Source: Achromobacter deleyi (lineage in GTDB: Bacteria > Pseudomonadota > Gammaproteobacteria > Burkholderiales > Burkholderiaceae_B). From it: a stretch of 64,000 nt of DNA. The stretch is taken from NCBI RefSeq assembly GCF_902859705.1, contig NZ_CADIJO010000011.1:62001-126000 (forward strand), read 5' to 3'. A program made the position numbers and the translations under genes. Of the stretch, positions 53,427-64,000 are shown piece after piece (position 1 is the stretch's first letter; every line of letters starts with the position of its first letter). A model generated the notes under the pieces. It ran no database searches and had not been told where the DNA came from. It saw nothing but the letters and a program-made list of their open reading frames with translations.

Positions 53427-54158
53427 ATGTCCGTTCCCCGCTTTTTCTGCGACGCACCCCTGTCCGCCGGCACTCGCATCGCCCTGCCGGATGCCCTGGC
53501 GCACCACGCCCTGAGAGTGCTGCGGCTGCGCGCCGGTGAAAGCGTCGTACTGTTCAACGGCCAGGGCGGCGAATACCCCGCCACGCTGGACGTCGACGGC
53601 AAGGCCGGCTTTGCCCAGTTGGGCGCCTTCGATCCCCGCGAGGCCGAGCTGGCCGGCCGCATCACCCTGGTGCAGGGCCTGCCGTCGGGCGACAAAATGG
53701 ACTGGGTGGTGGAAAAATCCGTGGAACTGGGTGCCGCCCGGGTCTGCCCCATCGCCGCGCAGCGCAGCGTGCTGCAGTTGTCGGGCCCGCGGCTGGACAA
53801 GCGGGTAGCCCACTGGCAGCGCATCGCCCAATCGGCCGCCGAGCAATGCGGCCGCAACCGCCTGATGACGGTCGACGCCCCTCTCTCCCTGGCCGACTGG
53901 CTGGCGTTGCCGGCCGACGGCCCGCGGCTGCTGTGCCATCCCGATGCCGAGACCGACCTGGCCGGCCTGTTGCAGGACACCCCCGCCCTCACGTCGCTGA
54001 CGCTGCTGGTCGGCCCCGAAGGGGGGTGGTCTGACAAGGAATTGGCCCAGGCCCGCGAAGCCGGCGTGCAGGCCGTCAGGTTCGGGCCGCGCGTGCTGCG
54101 CACTGAAACGGCCGGCCTGGCCCTGATCGCTGCGGCGGGCGCCCTGCTGGGCTGGTAA
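53427..54158 (+). CDS. rsmE: 16S rRNA (uracil(1498)-N(3))-methyltransferase
   Basis: 243 residues of the SPOUT family, methylating U1498 of 16S rRNA. N-terminal PUA-like domain MSVPRFFCDAPL and HHALRVLRLRAGE. The trefoil-knot SAM site is LLVGPEGGWSDKEL (about 192-205) and FGPRVLRTETAGLALIA. It ends near a cluster of hairpins facing the barstar gene. Confidence 0.96.
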   Translation: MSVPRFFCDAPLSAGTRIALPDALAHHALRVLRLRAGESVVLFNGQGGEYPATLDVDGKAGFAQLGAFDPREAELAGRITLVQGLPSGDKMDWVVEKSVELGAARVCPIAAQRSVLQLSGPRLDKRVAHWQRIAQSAAEQCGRNRLMTVDAPLSLADWLALPADGPRLLCHPDAETDLAGLLQDTPALTSLTLLVGPEGGWSDKELAQAREAGVQAVRFGPRVLRTETAGLALIAAAGALLGW

Positions 54159-54176
54159 CGGAATAGAAAGACGCAC

Positions 54177-54246
54177 CCGGCGTCGCAGACGCCGGTGGGC
54201 GTCACTGACGCCGGTGGGGCATCCGGCAGGCCCTATCGGCCTGCCG
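54177..54246. other. Three tandem hairpins between rsmE and the barstar gene
   Basis: CCGGCGTC-GCA-GACGCCGG (54177-54195), GGCGTC-ACT-GACGCC (54198-54212) and CGGCAGGCC-N5-GGCCTGCCG (54224-54246) stand in line in a 97-bp convergent gap. The 12-mer GACGCCGGTGGG occurs twice. No T-runs are present. Likely a transcript-end barrier for both genes. Confidence 0.5.
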
Positions 54247-54255
54247 CGATTGAAA

Positions 54256-54723
54256 TCAGTCGTTTTCGCCGTAAGGCGCGGCGGCCACGCCGGGCTCGGG
54301 GTCCGGGTGCTTGCCCGCGTGTTCCACGACATACGCAAAGATGCGGCCGTTTTCGTGGGCGAATTCGGCGGCGTCCGCGCACACCGATTCAATGCGGGCG
54401 GCATCTTCTTCCAGGGCGGGGTCGCCCGAATGCAGCTTGTACAGCCACAGCACCACGCCGATCTTGTGATCCAGCACGGTATCGCACAGGCAGTCGTAGA
54501 GCGCGTCCAGGTTGCCCCCGAAGTATTCGGGGAAATCCACCGCCTTGGCAATGGCGCGCAACACCGCCGAACGGCTGCGGGCAGGATCGCAATTGGCGAC
54601 GAACAGGGGCAGGCCGAGCTCATGCGCGGCCTCGACCACGGCCTTTTTGTCCAGCCCGTCGTGAGCCAGCGCTCCACCTCGCTTCAACTGCCGCTGCAGG
54701 GTAGATTGGGCATTGCGCGTCAT
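54256..54723 (-). CDS. Barstar-family protein
   Basis: 155 residues. The barstar fold is suggested by DFPEYFGGNLDALYDCLCD (about 63-81), the usual family signature. Barstars inhibit barnase-type RNases, but no barnase or other nuclease gene is in the window, so it may act on a target elsewhere or have another role. It overlaps the patatin stop region by 4 bp (ATGA) and is translated after it. Confidence 0.82.
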   Translation of the reverse strand: MTRNAQSTLQRQLKRGGALAHDGLDKKAVVEAAHELGLPLFVANCDPARSRSAVLRAIAKAVDFPEYFGGNLDALYDCLCDTVLDHKIGVVLWLYKLHSGDPALEEDAARIESVCADAAEFAHENGRIFAYVVEHAGKHPDPEPGVAAAPYGEND

Positions 54724-55932
54724 GCCTGTGCCTCCTTGAAAAAGGCGATCACTTCATCGGTACGCTGCATCGTATCGGCATAACCCAGTTCGATCAATCG
54801 CTTGGTGTAGCTGGATTCGAACAACAGGTAGGACATCAGCGCGCCGCCGCCGGGGCGGCCTGGGTCGGACGATACACCGAGTACGCGAAAAAGGGCACGG
54901 GCCTGGGCCGGCATGTCGTCCAGGTGTTCCAGCGCCAGCGAATCCAGCGACCGGCTGGGGGTGATCGTCAGCACCTGGATGCGGCGCACATTGACCTCGT
55001 CGCCCTCCCGGGGCACGGCATGATCCACCAGGTAATTCATCCGTTCCAGGCGTTCGACGTCCATCGACAGGCCGTCCAGGAAGATGCTGGACAGGGCATG
55101 GCCGCCCACCTGGGCCAGCGACGGGTACGGCGGCGCTTCCTCGCGGTGCTCAGGGTGGGTATCGTCGCGGAAACCCGTGCCGATCACCAGCACCCGGTGC
55201 GCGCCCAGGTGGATGGCGGGGCTGATCGGCGCCAGCTGGCGCATGGACCCGTCGCCGCACCATTCGCCTTTGCCGTGCACCGGAATCTGCCGGGCGGGAA
55301 ACACGAAGGGAATGGCGGACGAGGCCATCAGGTGGTCGACCGTGATCGGCGTGGGGATGGCCAGACGCAGGTAGCGATGCCAGGGCTCGATGGGCGTGTG
55401 GGCCTGGTAGAACGTCAGGTGTTCGCCGCTGGTGTAGCCCGATGCGGTGATGGCCAGCGCCGACAGCGCACCGCTTTGCAGGTTGGATTGCAGGCTGTCG
55501 AAGTTCAGTACCCGGCCCAGCAGCGCCTGCATGGGGCTGTTGTCCAGCAGCGACTGCGGCCGCTTGCGGGTCAGGCCCGAATACATCCAGCCCAGCGATA
55601 AGAGGCCCAGCCAGCGCACGCCGGTGCGGATCAGGCCGGGCGCGTCGGCCCGGTAGATCATGTCGGTGTTCAGCGACGACCACAGGCGCCGGATGCGGCG
55701 CACGCCCAGGTGCGGCCTTTCGGCCCGGCACGCCAGCGCCGCGGCATTGATGGCGCCGGCCGAGGTGCCGCAGATGATGTCGAAGGGATTCTTGAAACGC
55801 GAATGCCAGTCGGGGTCCAGCAGCTCCATGATGGCGCTGAGCACGCCCACCTGGTAGGCGGCGCGCGCGCCGCCCCCGGTCAGGACCAGGCCGGTCGGCG
55901 TGCGCGGGCACGCCGGGCCGGCCGGTGCGACC

Positions 55933-55952
<20 letters not shown>
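54720..55952 (-). CDS. Patatin-like phospholipase
   Basis: 410 residues. Ser-Asp dyad enzyme: GGGARAAYQVG oxyanion loop (about 26-36), GTSAG nucleophile motif (about 62-66), and DGS with the Asp (about 235-237). A C-terminal region (about 290-410) is outside the catalytic domain. No signal peptide. It overlaps the maeB end by 20 bp and the barstar start by 4 bp, so all three may be one transcript. Confidence 0.88.
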
Positions 55953-58221
<2,269 letters not shown>

Positions 58222-58360
58222 AGGGGCGGCTACTGGCTAGAGTGAGGAACACGAAAGGGGGCAATTCTATTCCGATGGCGAACGGCGCGAAACGTTCCCT
58301 GCGCACCCTTCGGCGTGCGCTTGCCCCTTTGCCGCAAGCGCCGCCCATCTTACCCCCGGC

Positions 58361-59260
58361 TTACAAATTGTCGCTATTCGGTGAGTCCTGGAATTCGGGA
58401 AAACGCCCATAAGGATCGAACAGCGCCTTGATCCGCCGCTGCGACACCGTCTGCGGCGACGCGCCCGGGTCGACTGGCAACGCGTCCGTCGCCAGGGCCG
58501 GCCGGGCCTCGAGCGTCACGCTCTGCACCCAGGCCAACGTGCCGCCATGCCCCAGCAGCAGATGGGCCAGGTTGACCGTGGCCGGCGCCTCGGGCGCCAG
58601 CGCGTCCAGGCGGTAGCGCGCCGGCCAGCGCAGCCCCGGCCGGTAATCGGTAGCAAACGCCCCGCCCGACAGCTGGAACAAGGCCGGCACCAGGCGCTGC
58701 ACCGTCGTCGACCGCAGCGGCTGCACGTCGGCCGCGCCAAACGGCCCCAACGTTTCTTCGACGCCATCCGCCAGCACCAGGTCCACCGCCAGCACGCCGG
58801 ACGCCGCACACTGCCCCGTGGGCCACAACGCCGGGGCCGCCAGCCACTGTGCCAGCGTCATCGCGCCCGGCAGCCCGTCGAACTGCGTCAGCCCCGCCAG
58901 CGCCAGCGCGGCCAGCGGCACGCCCGGCTGGGCCCGCCAGCGCGGCGTCGGCCCGGTCAGCCGCGCCAGCCCCGCCAGACGGCTGGGGTCCAGCCGCAAC
59001 AACGGCCCGTAGGCGGGTTCGAACGGCCCCTGCGCGTCGTCCAGCGCCATCACCACCCCGTATTCCGCGCACAGCGTGCGAGCGTGGGCCACGTCGGCCT
59101 CGCGCACCGGCGTCAACAACGCGCGCGGCCCTTCGCCGCCCGTCTCGCCCAGGTCCTGCACCGCCCCCTGGCATGACAGCCCCAGGCGTTGCAGGAACGT
59201 GGCCCAGGGGGTCAGGACGGGCCGCCGGCCCATCAGGAAAGCGCGCCGGGATGGCTGCAT
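58361..59260 (-). CDS. Degenerate FAD-binding oxidoreductase-like protein
   Basis: 299 residues. Parts resemble FAD_binding_4 proteins such as GlcE: RLDPSRLAGLARLTG, AQPGVPLAALALAGL, and a C-terminal RRIKALFDPYGRFPEF. The glycine-rich N-terminal flavin motif typical of the family is not seen, and the protein is shorter. It may be a decayed paralog or a new subunit type. The ATG diverges from the aminotransferase gene by 44 bp. Confidence 0.6.
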   Translation of the reverse strand: MQPSRRAFLMGRRPVLTPWATFLQRLGLSCQGAVQDLGETGGEGPRALLTPVREADVAHARTLCAEYGVVMALDDAQGPFEPAYGPLLRLDPSRLAGLARLTGPTPRWRAQPGVPLAALALAGLTQFDGLPGAMTLAQWLAAPALWPTGQCAASGVLAVDLVLADGVEETLGPFGAADVQPLRSTTVQRLVPALFQLSGGAFATDYRPGLRWPARYRLDALAPEAPATVNLAHLLLGHGGTLAWVQSVTLEARPALATDALPVDPGASPQTVSQRRIKALFDPYGRFPEFQDSPNSDNL

Positions 59261-59304
59261 GAATACAATTCCTTTTTCCGCTTCAAAACGCCTTCGAGAA
59301 TCCG

Positions 59305-60465
59305 ATGCCCCGCCTTGCCGCCCGTACCCACGATTTCCTGACCTTCCAGGTCGTCGAGCTGTTCAAGCAGGCGCAAGCCCTGCAGGCGGCCGGCAAGGAC
59401 ATCATCAGCCTCGGTATCGGCGAACCGGACTTTACCGCGCCGCCCCAGGTCGTGGAAGCGCTGCAGCGCGCCGCCCAGGCGGGCCAAAGCGGCTACAGCC
59501 CCCCCGCCGGCATCATGCCGCTGCGCGAGGCCATCGCCCAGTTCTACCACGACCAGTTCGGCGCCACGATCGATCCCAAGCGCGTCATCGTCACCGCCGG
59601 CGCGTCCGGCGCCCTGACCCTGGCCTGCGCCGCGCTGGTCAACGCGGGCGGCGAAGTCCTCATGCCCGACCCGTCCTACCCGGCCAACAGCAACTTCGTG
59701 CTGGCCGCGGGCGGCGTGCCGCGCCTGATTCCCAGCTCGGCCGACAAGCGCTTCCAGCTGTCCGCCCAGGATGTCGCCCAGCACTGGACCGAGGCCACCC
59801 AGGGCGTCATGGTCGCCTCGCCCAGCAACCCCACCGGCACCTCCATCGACCCTCGCGAACTGGCCGACCTGCTGGCCCAGGTCCGCGCCCGCAACGGCTT
59901 TGCCATCGTCGATGAAATCTACCTGGGCCTGTCCTACGAAGGCCAGCCGCGTTCGGCCTTGACGCTGGACGACGACATCATCGTCATCAACAGCTTCTCG
60001 AAATACTTCCACATGACCGGCTGGCGCCTGGGCTGGATGATCGTGCCCGAAGACATGGTCGCCCCCGTCGAAAAAATCGCCGCCAGCCTCGCCATCTGCG
60101 CCCCCACCCTGGCCCAGCACGCCGCCCTGGCCTGCTTCACCCCCGACGCCCTGCGCACCTTCGAACACCGCCGCGAAGCCTTCAAGCAACGCCGCGACTA
60201 CCTGCTGCCCGAATTCGACCGCCTGGGCCTCAAAGTCCCCGTCAAACCCGACGGCGCCTTCTACATCTACGCCGACATCACCGACTTCGGCACCGACAGC
60301 GCCACCTTCTCCCAACGCCTCCTGCTGGAAGCCGGCATCGCCGCCGTCCCCGGCCTGGACTTCGGCCCCACCCACGGCCACCACACCATGCGCTTCTCCT
60401 ACGCCACCGGCCTGGACCGCCTGGAAGAAGCCGTCGCACGCATGACCAAGCTACTGGCCCGCTAA
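59305..60465 (+). CDS. Class I/II pyridoxal-phosphate aminotransferase
   Basis: 386 residues, fold type I. The PLP lysine is Lys233 in NSFSKYFHMTGWRLGW. Other marks are LGIGEPDFTAPP (about 36-47), ASPSNPTGT (about 172-180) and GAFYIYADIT. Close to AspC/AlaT-like enzymes of the AspAT subgroup, so aspartate, aromatic or alanine substrates are possible. Its 3' half is C-rich at third positions, like the second Bug gene. Confidence 0.88.
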   Translation: MPRLAARTHDFLTFQVVELFKQAQALQAAGKDIISLGIGEPDFTAPPQVVEALQRAAQAGQSGYSPPAGIMPLREAIAQFYHDQFGATIDPKRVIVTAGASGALTLACAALVNAGGEVLMPDPSYPANSNFVLAAGGVPRLIPSSADKRFQLSAQDVAQHWTEATQGVMVASPSNPTGTSIDPRELADLLAQVRARNGFAIVDEIYLGLSYEGQPRSALTLDDDIIVINSFSKYFHMTGWRLGWMIVPEDMVAPVEKIAASLAICAPTLAQHAALACFTPDALRTFEHRREAFKQRRDYLLPEFDRLGLKVPVKPDGAFYIYADITDFGTDSATFSQRLLLEAGIAAVPGLDFGPTHGHHTMRFSYATGLDRLEEAVARMTKLLAR

Positions 60466-60493
60466 AACAAAAAAGGCGGCCAACAGGCCGCCT
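60466..60493 (-). terminator. Terminator pointing left, after the second structured element
   Basis: AGGCGGCC-N4-GGCCGCCT has T-rich sequence only on the minus strand side. It would stop a leftward transcript from the lytic transglycosylase gene after it crosses the whole element, or act as an end for the aminotransferase with little efficiency. Confidence 0.65.
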
Positions 60494-60624
60494 ACAACAA
60501 GCTCACACGACAAAACAAGCACCCAAGCAAAAGACCAGCCCCACCAATCCGTCACAGAAGCCGGAAAACAGAGAAGCCGCCCTCCCACCACGCCACCCCT
60601 CAAACCAGGCGCGAATCCCCACCA

Positions 60625-60945
60625 GCGCGCAGCGCCCCCACCCCGACGCAAGACACCGCGTAAGCCAAAACCGGCTGCCCGCGCAGCCGGTTTCTGGCGG
60701 GCAACGCAACCCTCGCCCCCCACCCCAGCCTAGCGGCATCACAATTCTCGAAACCGCTAGCTCGGCACGGGTGGCGCCCATGCGAAGCGCGCCGTCGATG
60801 CGCCCGAGGGAATCTGAAGGGAAGGCCGAAGGCCTGGACGAAGATGACGAGGGGGACGTCCGGAGCGAAGGCTCCGGACCGCAATCGTTGGCGCGCTTCG
60901 CATGGGCGCCACCCGTGCCGAGCGGCCTACGAAGCACCCACGCAA
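60625..60945. repeat. Structured intergenic element, copy 2
   Basis: A 321-bp element in the 489-bp convergent gap. The order matches copy 1: GCGCGCAGCGC block; hairpin 60668-60677/60684-60693 with loop CCCGCG; CTGGCGGGC block; then a perfect 34-bp inverted repeat (60760-60793 and 60890-60923) around a 96-nt core. The core has AGGCC-gaa-GGCCT in place of the GAGCC-gca-GGCTC of copy 1, and the same GTCCGGAGC hairpin. The long arms differ in sequence from copy 1 but pair perfectly. A terminator lies left of it, so a leftward transcript from the transglycosylase gene could include it. Confidence 0.8.
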
Positions 60946-60954
60946 CAAAAAAAC

Positions 60955-61770
60955 TCAATCCCGAGCCAAAGCAATTCCAGAAGCCAACGCCAACCGCCGC
61001 CGCTCCGCCTGCACCTTAGCCCCATAGCCGTTGTCATCCGGCCCCGTCGACCCGACATAACACGCCAACCCGCCATCCACCGACCCACGCCGGTTGATGC
61101 AGTCGCGCAGAATCGTCGCGCCCACGGCAATATTGGCCCCAGGATCCAGCGGGTTCTTGCCCACCGCATCGAACTTGTCCTGGTGCACGCTGGTCATCAC
61201 CTGCATCAGCCCCTGCGCCCCCACATGGCTTTCAGCCAGCGGGTTATAGCGGGACTCGATCGCGATCACGGCCAGCAACAGCAGCGGATCCAGCTGCTTC
61301 TCGCGGCCGACCTTGTAGACAGTATTCAGGAGCGGACCGGTCGCGTCATACGCGACCTTGTACTTGCGCGAGATATAGTTGCGCAACGCTTCCGCCTGCG
61401 GCCCGGTCGCAACCAGGGCGGGCTTCTTGGGCGCGGCAGGCGCCGCGCGGGCAGGCCCCAGCATGCCGGTGGCATTGCTGGAAGGCGCGGTAGGGACGGC
61501 CATGGCAATCGCCGACGAGGAATCGCCGTACTCGGACCCGGTGTCGGATTCGACGCCGGTCTGCATGGATGAAGGCGCTAGGGCGGTCAACAAGGCTTTG
61601 TGCACTTGCAATGCCTGGTCGCGCAAACCAGGCAGGGCGAATCCCATGCTTACCGTCACGATCACTGCAATGCCCAGGTAGACGGAGCAGATGCGCAGGG
61701 ATTCGGCAAGATATTGGTGCACTCCTTGGGCCATGTTCCTGAACAGGCTGGCCACTGACGCATCGGGCAT
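60955..61770 (-). CDS. Lytic transglycosylase, SLT domain
   Basis: 271 residues. One N-terminal membrane helix ([20 protein letters not shown], about 27-46), a variable region rich in A/P/S (about 75-115), then an SLT domain: [20 protein letters not shown] (catalytic Glu in AIESRYNP), GAQGLMQVM. It cleaves glycan strands of peptidoglycan. The ATG at 61770 has a perfect AGGAGG seven bases before it, better than 61836. Confidence 0.9.
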   Translation of the reverse strand: MPDASVASLFRNMAQGVHQYLAESLRICSVYLGIAVIVTVSMGFALPGLRDQALQVHKALLTALAPSSMQTGVESDTGSEYGDSSSAIAMAVPTAPSSNATGMLGPARAAPAAPKKPALVATGPQAEALRNYISRKYKVAYDATGPLLNTVYKVGREKQLDPLLLLAVIAIESRYNPLAESHVGAQGLMQVMTSVHQDKFDAVGKNPLDPGANIAVGATILRDCINRRGSVDGGLACYVGSTGPDDNGYGAKVQAERRRLALASGIALARD

Positions 61771-61801
61771 AAAACCTCCTGCGTTAAAAAAGAGGGAGTC
61801 A

Positions 61802-63397
61802 ATGTTAACCTCTCTTTCTCCCCAAAATGTAACCAAATCGCCGGGATCTGTAGTGAAATACCGCGACCTTAGAGACTTCCTCGCTCAACTCGAACGCATG
61901 GGCGAGCTCAAACGCATCGCCGCGCCCGTCTCGACGCGCCTGGAAATGACCGAAATTTCCGACCGCGTATTGCGCGCCGAGGGCCCCGCCCTGATGTTCG
62001 AAAAAGCCCTGCACGACGGCAAGCCCGCCGAAATGCCGGTGCTGGCCAACCTGTTCGGCACGCCCTCCCGCGTGGCCCGCGGCATGGGCGCCGACGACGT
62101 CAGCGCCCTGCGCGACATCGGCGAACTGCTGGCGTCCCTGCGCGAACCCGAGGCCCCCAAGGGCCTGCGCGATGCGCTGGCCAAGGTCTCGATGCTGAAA
62201 TCGGCCTTGTGGGACATGAGCCCCAAGAACGTCAAGAGCCCCGCCTGCCAGGAAATCGTCTGGGAAGGCAAGGACGTGGACCTGAACCGCCTGCCCATCC
62301 AGACCTGCTGGCCCGGCGACGTGGCGCCGCTCTTGACCTGGGGCCTGGTCATCACCCGCGGCCCCAACGCCAAACGCCAGAACCTGGGCATCTACCGCCA
62401 GCAATTGCTGGGCCCCAACAAGCTGATCATGCGCTGGCTGTCGCACCGCGGCGGCGCGCTGGACTTCCGCGACCACGCGCTGGCGCATCCCGGCACGCCC
62501 TTCCCCATCGCGGTGGCCCTGGGCGCCGACCCCGCCACCACCCTGGGCGCGGTGACCCCGGTGCCGGACAGCCTGTCCGAATACCAGTTTGCCGGCCTGC
62601 TGCGCGGTTCGCGCACCGAAGTCGCCCAGGCGCTGGGCAGCAATCTGTCGGTGCCGGCCTGGGCCGAAATCGTGCTCGAAGGCCATCTGCTGCCGTCGTC
62701 CGACCCGCGTGCCATCGCCCCCACCGTGCCCGACGGCGTCAACCCGCCGCCCGACACCGGCTACGAAATGGCGCTGGAAGGCCCCTATGGCGACCACACC
62801 GGCTACTACAACGAACAGGACTGGTTCCCGGTGTTCACGGTCGAGCGCATCACCATGCGCCGCAACCCGATCTACCACTCCACCTACACCGGCAAGCCGC
62901 CCGACGAACCCGCCGTGCTGGGCGTGGCGCTCAATGAAGTGTTCGTGCCGCTGCTGCGCCGCCAGTTGCCCGAGATCGTCGACTTCTACCTGCCGCCCGA
63001 AGGCTGCAGCTACCGCCTGGCCGTGGTCTCGATCCGCAAGCAGTACGCCGGCCACGCCAAGCGCGTCATGTTCGGCCTGTGGAGCATCCTGCGCCAGTTC
63101 ATGTACACAAAGTTCATCGTGGTGGTCGACGAAGACATCAACCCGCGCGACTGGAAGGAAGTCGTGTGGGCGATGACCACCCGCATGGACCCGGTGCGCG
63201 ACACGCTGCTGGTGGAAAACACCCCCATCGACTACCTGGACTTCGCCTCGCCGGTGTCGGGCCTGGGCGGCAAGATGGGTCTGGACGCCACCAACAAGTG
63301 GCCCGGCGAAACCCAGCGCGAATGGGGCACGCCCATCTCCATGGACGCCGACGTCAAGAAGCGCGTGGACGACATGTGGGGCCAACTGGGCCTGTAG
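61802..63397 (+). CDS. ubiD: UbiD family decarboxylase
   Basis: 531 residues. 4-Hydroxy-3-polyprenylbenzoate decarboxylase of ubiquinone synthesis, needing prenylated FMN from Ubi[21 protein letters not shown] is the usual N-terminal start; [19 protein letters not shown] and GFP-like [20 protein letters not shown] hold cofactor-site residues. ATG 61802 has GAGGGAG before it; a GTG at 61853 would give the standard N-terminus (514 residues). Confidence 0.95.
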   Translation: MLTSLSPQNVTKSPGSVVKYRDLRDFLAQLERMGELKRIAAPVSTRLEMTEISDRVLRAEGPALMFEKALHDGKPAEMPVLANLFGTPSRVARGMGADDVSALRDIGELLASLREPEAPKGLRDALAKVSMLKSALWDMSPKNVKSPACQEIVWEGKDVDLNRLPIQTCWPGDVAPLLTWGLVITRGPNAKRQNLGIYRQQLLGPNKLIMRWLSHRGGALDFRDHALAHPGTPFPIAVALGADPATTLGAVTPVPDSLSEYQFAGLLRGSRTEVAQALGSNLSVPAWAEIVLEGHLLPSSDPRAIAPTVPDGVNPPPDTGYEMALEGPYGDHTGYYNEQDWFPVFTVERITMRRNPIYHSTYTGKPPDEPAVLGVALNEVFVPLLRRQLPEIVDFYLPPEGCSYRLAVVSIRKQYAGHAKRVMFGLWSILRQFMYTKFIVVVDEDINPRDWKEVVWAMTTRMDPVRDTLLVENTPIDYLDFASPVSGLGGKMGLDATNKWPGETQREWGTPISMDADVKKRVDDMWGQLGL

Positions 63398-63459
63398 CAA
63401 GTCGGTGCATTCGCTTGCCGGCGGCCAAGCGCGGCCGACCTGCAAGCGGGTGCCCCCCC

Positions 63460-63499
63460 AAAAAAAGAAACCCCGCCTGCGAAGGCGGGGTTTCTTTTT
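63460..63499. terminator. Bidirectional terminator between ubiD and yqjK
   Basis: AAACCCCGCCT and AGGCGGGGTTT pair around GCGA, with an A-run on the left and CTTTTTG on the right. It serves both convergent genes. Confidence 0.92.
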
Positions 63500-63530
63500 G
63501 AAGCGAAGTGCAGGCAGAAGAGCGAGCAGC

Positions 63531-63887
63531 TCAGCGACCGTCGTCGTCCTGGCGGGAATCTTGCCAGAGCTTGAACAGTTGCCATCCCACCAGCGCGCCA
63601 CCGGCCAGCTTGAGCAGCTTGGACTTCTTGCCGCCGCGCATGAACATGGCCGACACCGACGAGCTGATCAGCGGATAGCGCCGCGCCAGGCCAATGGCCT
63701 GCATGGCCCAGCGCGAGGCGCCGCCGGACGACAGGCCCGGCAGAAAGCTCTTGAACAGCGCCGCCGGCTCGAGCTTGCGCCCGGCCGAGACGATGCCCTG
63801 GGCCAGCGATTCGCGTTCGATCGCGGCGCGTGCGCGCAGCAGTTCGATGCGCACCGCGCGGTCGACAGCGGGAGACCGTTTCGTCAT
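63531..63887 (-). CDS. YqjK-like protein
   Basis: 118 residues. N-terminal helix rich in R/E (VRIELLRARAAIERESLAQG), then a C-terminal membrane-like stretch (LLKLAGGALVGWQLFKLW). It fits the YqjK place in yqjD-yqjE-yqjK operons, whose members are linked to the inner membrane. It starts 3 bp after the yqjE stop. Confidence 0.75.
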   Translation of the reverse strand: MTKRSPAVDRAVRIELLRARAAIERESLAQGIVSAGRKLEPAALFKSFLPGLSSGGASRWAMQAIGLARRYPLISSSVSAMFMRGGKKSKLLKLAGGALVGWQLFKLWQDSRQDDDGR

Positions 63888-63890
63888 GGT

Positions 63891-64000
63891 TCAGCCCTCC
63901 TCGCGCCGGCGCGCCCGATCATCGTCGTCCTGGGCATCGCGCACGCGTTCAAGCAGTTCCGCGTCGCGGCCCAGCTCTTCCAGCGTGGCCGCGAACGGCG
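63891..64000 (-). CDS. YqjE-like phage-holin-family membrane protein (C-terminal part)
   Basis: Only the last 36 codons are in the window: PFAATLEELGRDAELLERVR and a charged end. The FAATLEEL segment matches the C-terminus of YqjE proteins. The membrane helices would lie outside the window to the right. It precedes the yqjK-like gene by 3 bp. Confidence 0.7.
   Translation of the reverse strand, partial: PFAATLEELGRDAELLERVRDAQDDDDRARRREEG

Noticed and set aside
54256-54723. Toxin-antitoxin system
   Set aside because: A barstar fold alone does not make a module; there is no barnase or other toxin gene beside it.
60600-60884. Minus-strand frame MRSGAFAPDVPLVIFVQAF in element copy 2, with a similar frame in copy 1
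   Set aside because: It resembles a conserved protein only because the nucleotide element is repeated. Conservation follows the stems and loops, the frames differ in length and end, and there is no ribosome site.
61805-63601. Antisense open frame of 598 codons opposite ubiD
   Set aside because: Composition is typical of shadow frames (Gly/His/Gln runs), and ubiD is clearly the real gene with intact motifs.

Overview
The window is high-GC, densely coded DNA of a betaproteobacterium, most likely an Alcaligenaceae member close to Achromobacter or Bordetella. This rests on protein flavour (two Bug-type tripartite tricarboxylate binding proteins, a DsbB/DUF5993 pair, an 87-residue IF-1, an NADP-malic enzyme fused to a phosphotransacetylase domain) and on the purC-purE-purK and tkt-gap-pgk arrangement. 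I recognised no tRNA, rRNA, CRISPR array, prophage or insertion sequence. Species and all functions are inferred from the sequence alone. Layout: 1-6.3 kb (minus strand) carries purK (cut by the window edge), purE, dsbB with a small DUF5993 protein, purC, fba and an SMP-30 lactonase, plus a plus-strand GFA-type zinc protein. 6.6-9 kb holds a dicarboxylate/amino-acid symporter and two small proteins. 9.1-26.2 kb is a split phosphonate (C-P lyase) regulon. A minus-strand operon phnG-H-I-J-K-L-M plus a MOSC protein diverges from plus-strand phnF, a second phnM, a DUF1045 2H-phosphoesterase and phnN. The uptake genes phnC-D-E lie 5 kb away, separated by a LysR / gamma-glutamyltransferase / Bug / GAF island. 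Two PhoB-box-like sites and two TCTAGA-centred PhnF-operator-like sites sit where such control would be expected. 26.4-39.2 kb is housekeeping and accessory material: GFA protein, ArsR-SRPBCC pair, IF-1, M23 peptidase, lipoprotein, Mog, an orphan DltD followed by a 41-residue DltX-like microprotein, a PiT phosphate carrier, a DsbA-family protein, CbpA/CbpM, glutathione transferases and small enzymes. 39.3-44.8 kb is a tightly coupled operon, DUF3141 (PHA-synthase-like with a histone-H1-like tail), phosphate acetyl/butyryltransferase, acetate kinase and FabI, behind a near-perfect FNR/ANR box. This suggests low-oxygen acyl-phosphate metabolism. A SulP transporter and a second Bug protein follow. 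48.3-52.7 kb is the glycolytic/Calvin-type block pgk, gap, tkt (minus strand). In related genomes I would expect pgk to lie close to fba-purC-purE-purK; here 43 kb separates them and no pyk is seen. 52.9-64 kb holds rsmE, a barstar-family protein, a patatin, maeB, a degenerate FAD-binding protein, an aminotransferase, a lytic transglycosylase, ubiD and the end of a yqjE/yqjK operon. The most unusual signal is a pair of about 320-nt intergenic elements (47.92-48.24 kb and 60.63-60.95 kb). They share conserved cores and loops, but their long inverted arms differ between copies while staying fully complementary within each copy. Such compensatory change suggests a structured RNA or RNA-like mobile repeat. 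Both copies fill convergent gene gaps of almost equal length (487 and 489 bp). The best protein-level candidate for something undescribed is the DltD plus FxYxxF microprotein pair without the rest of a dlt operon.
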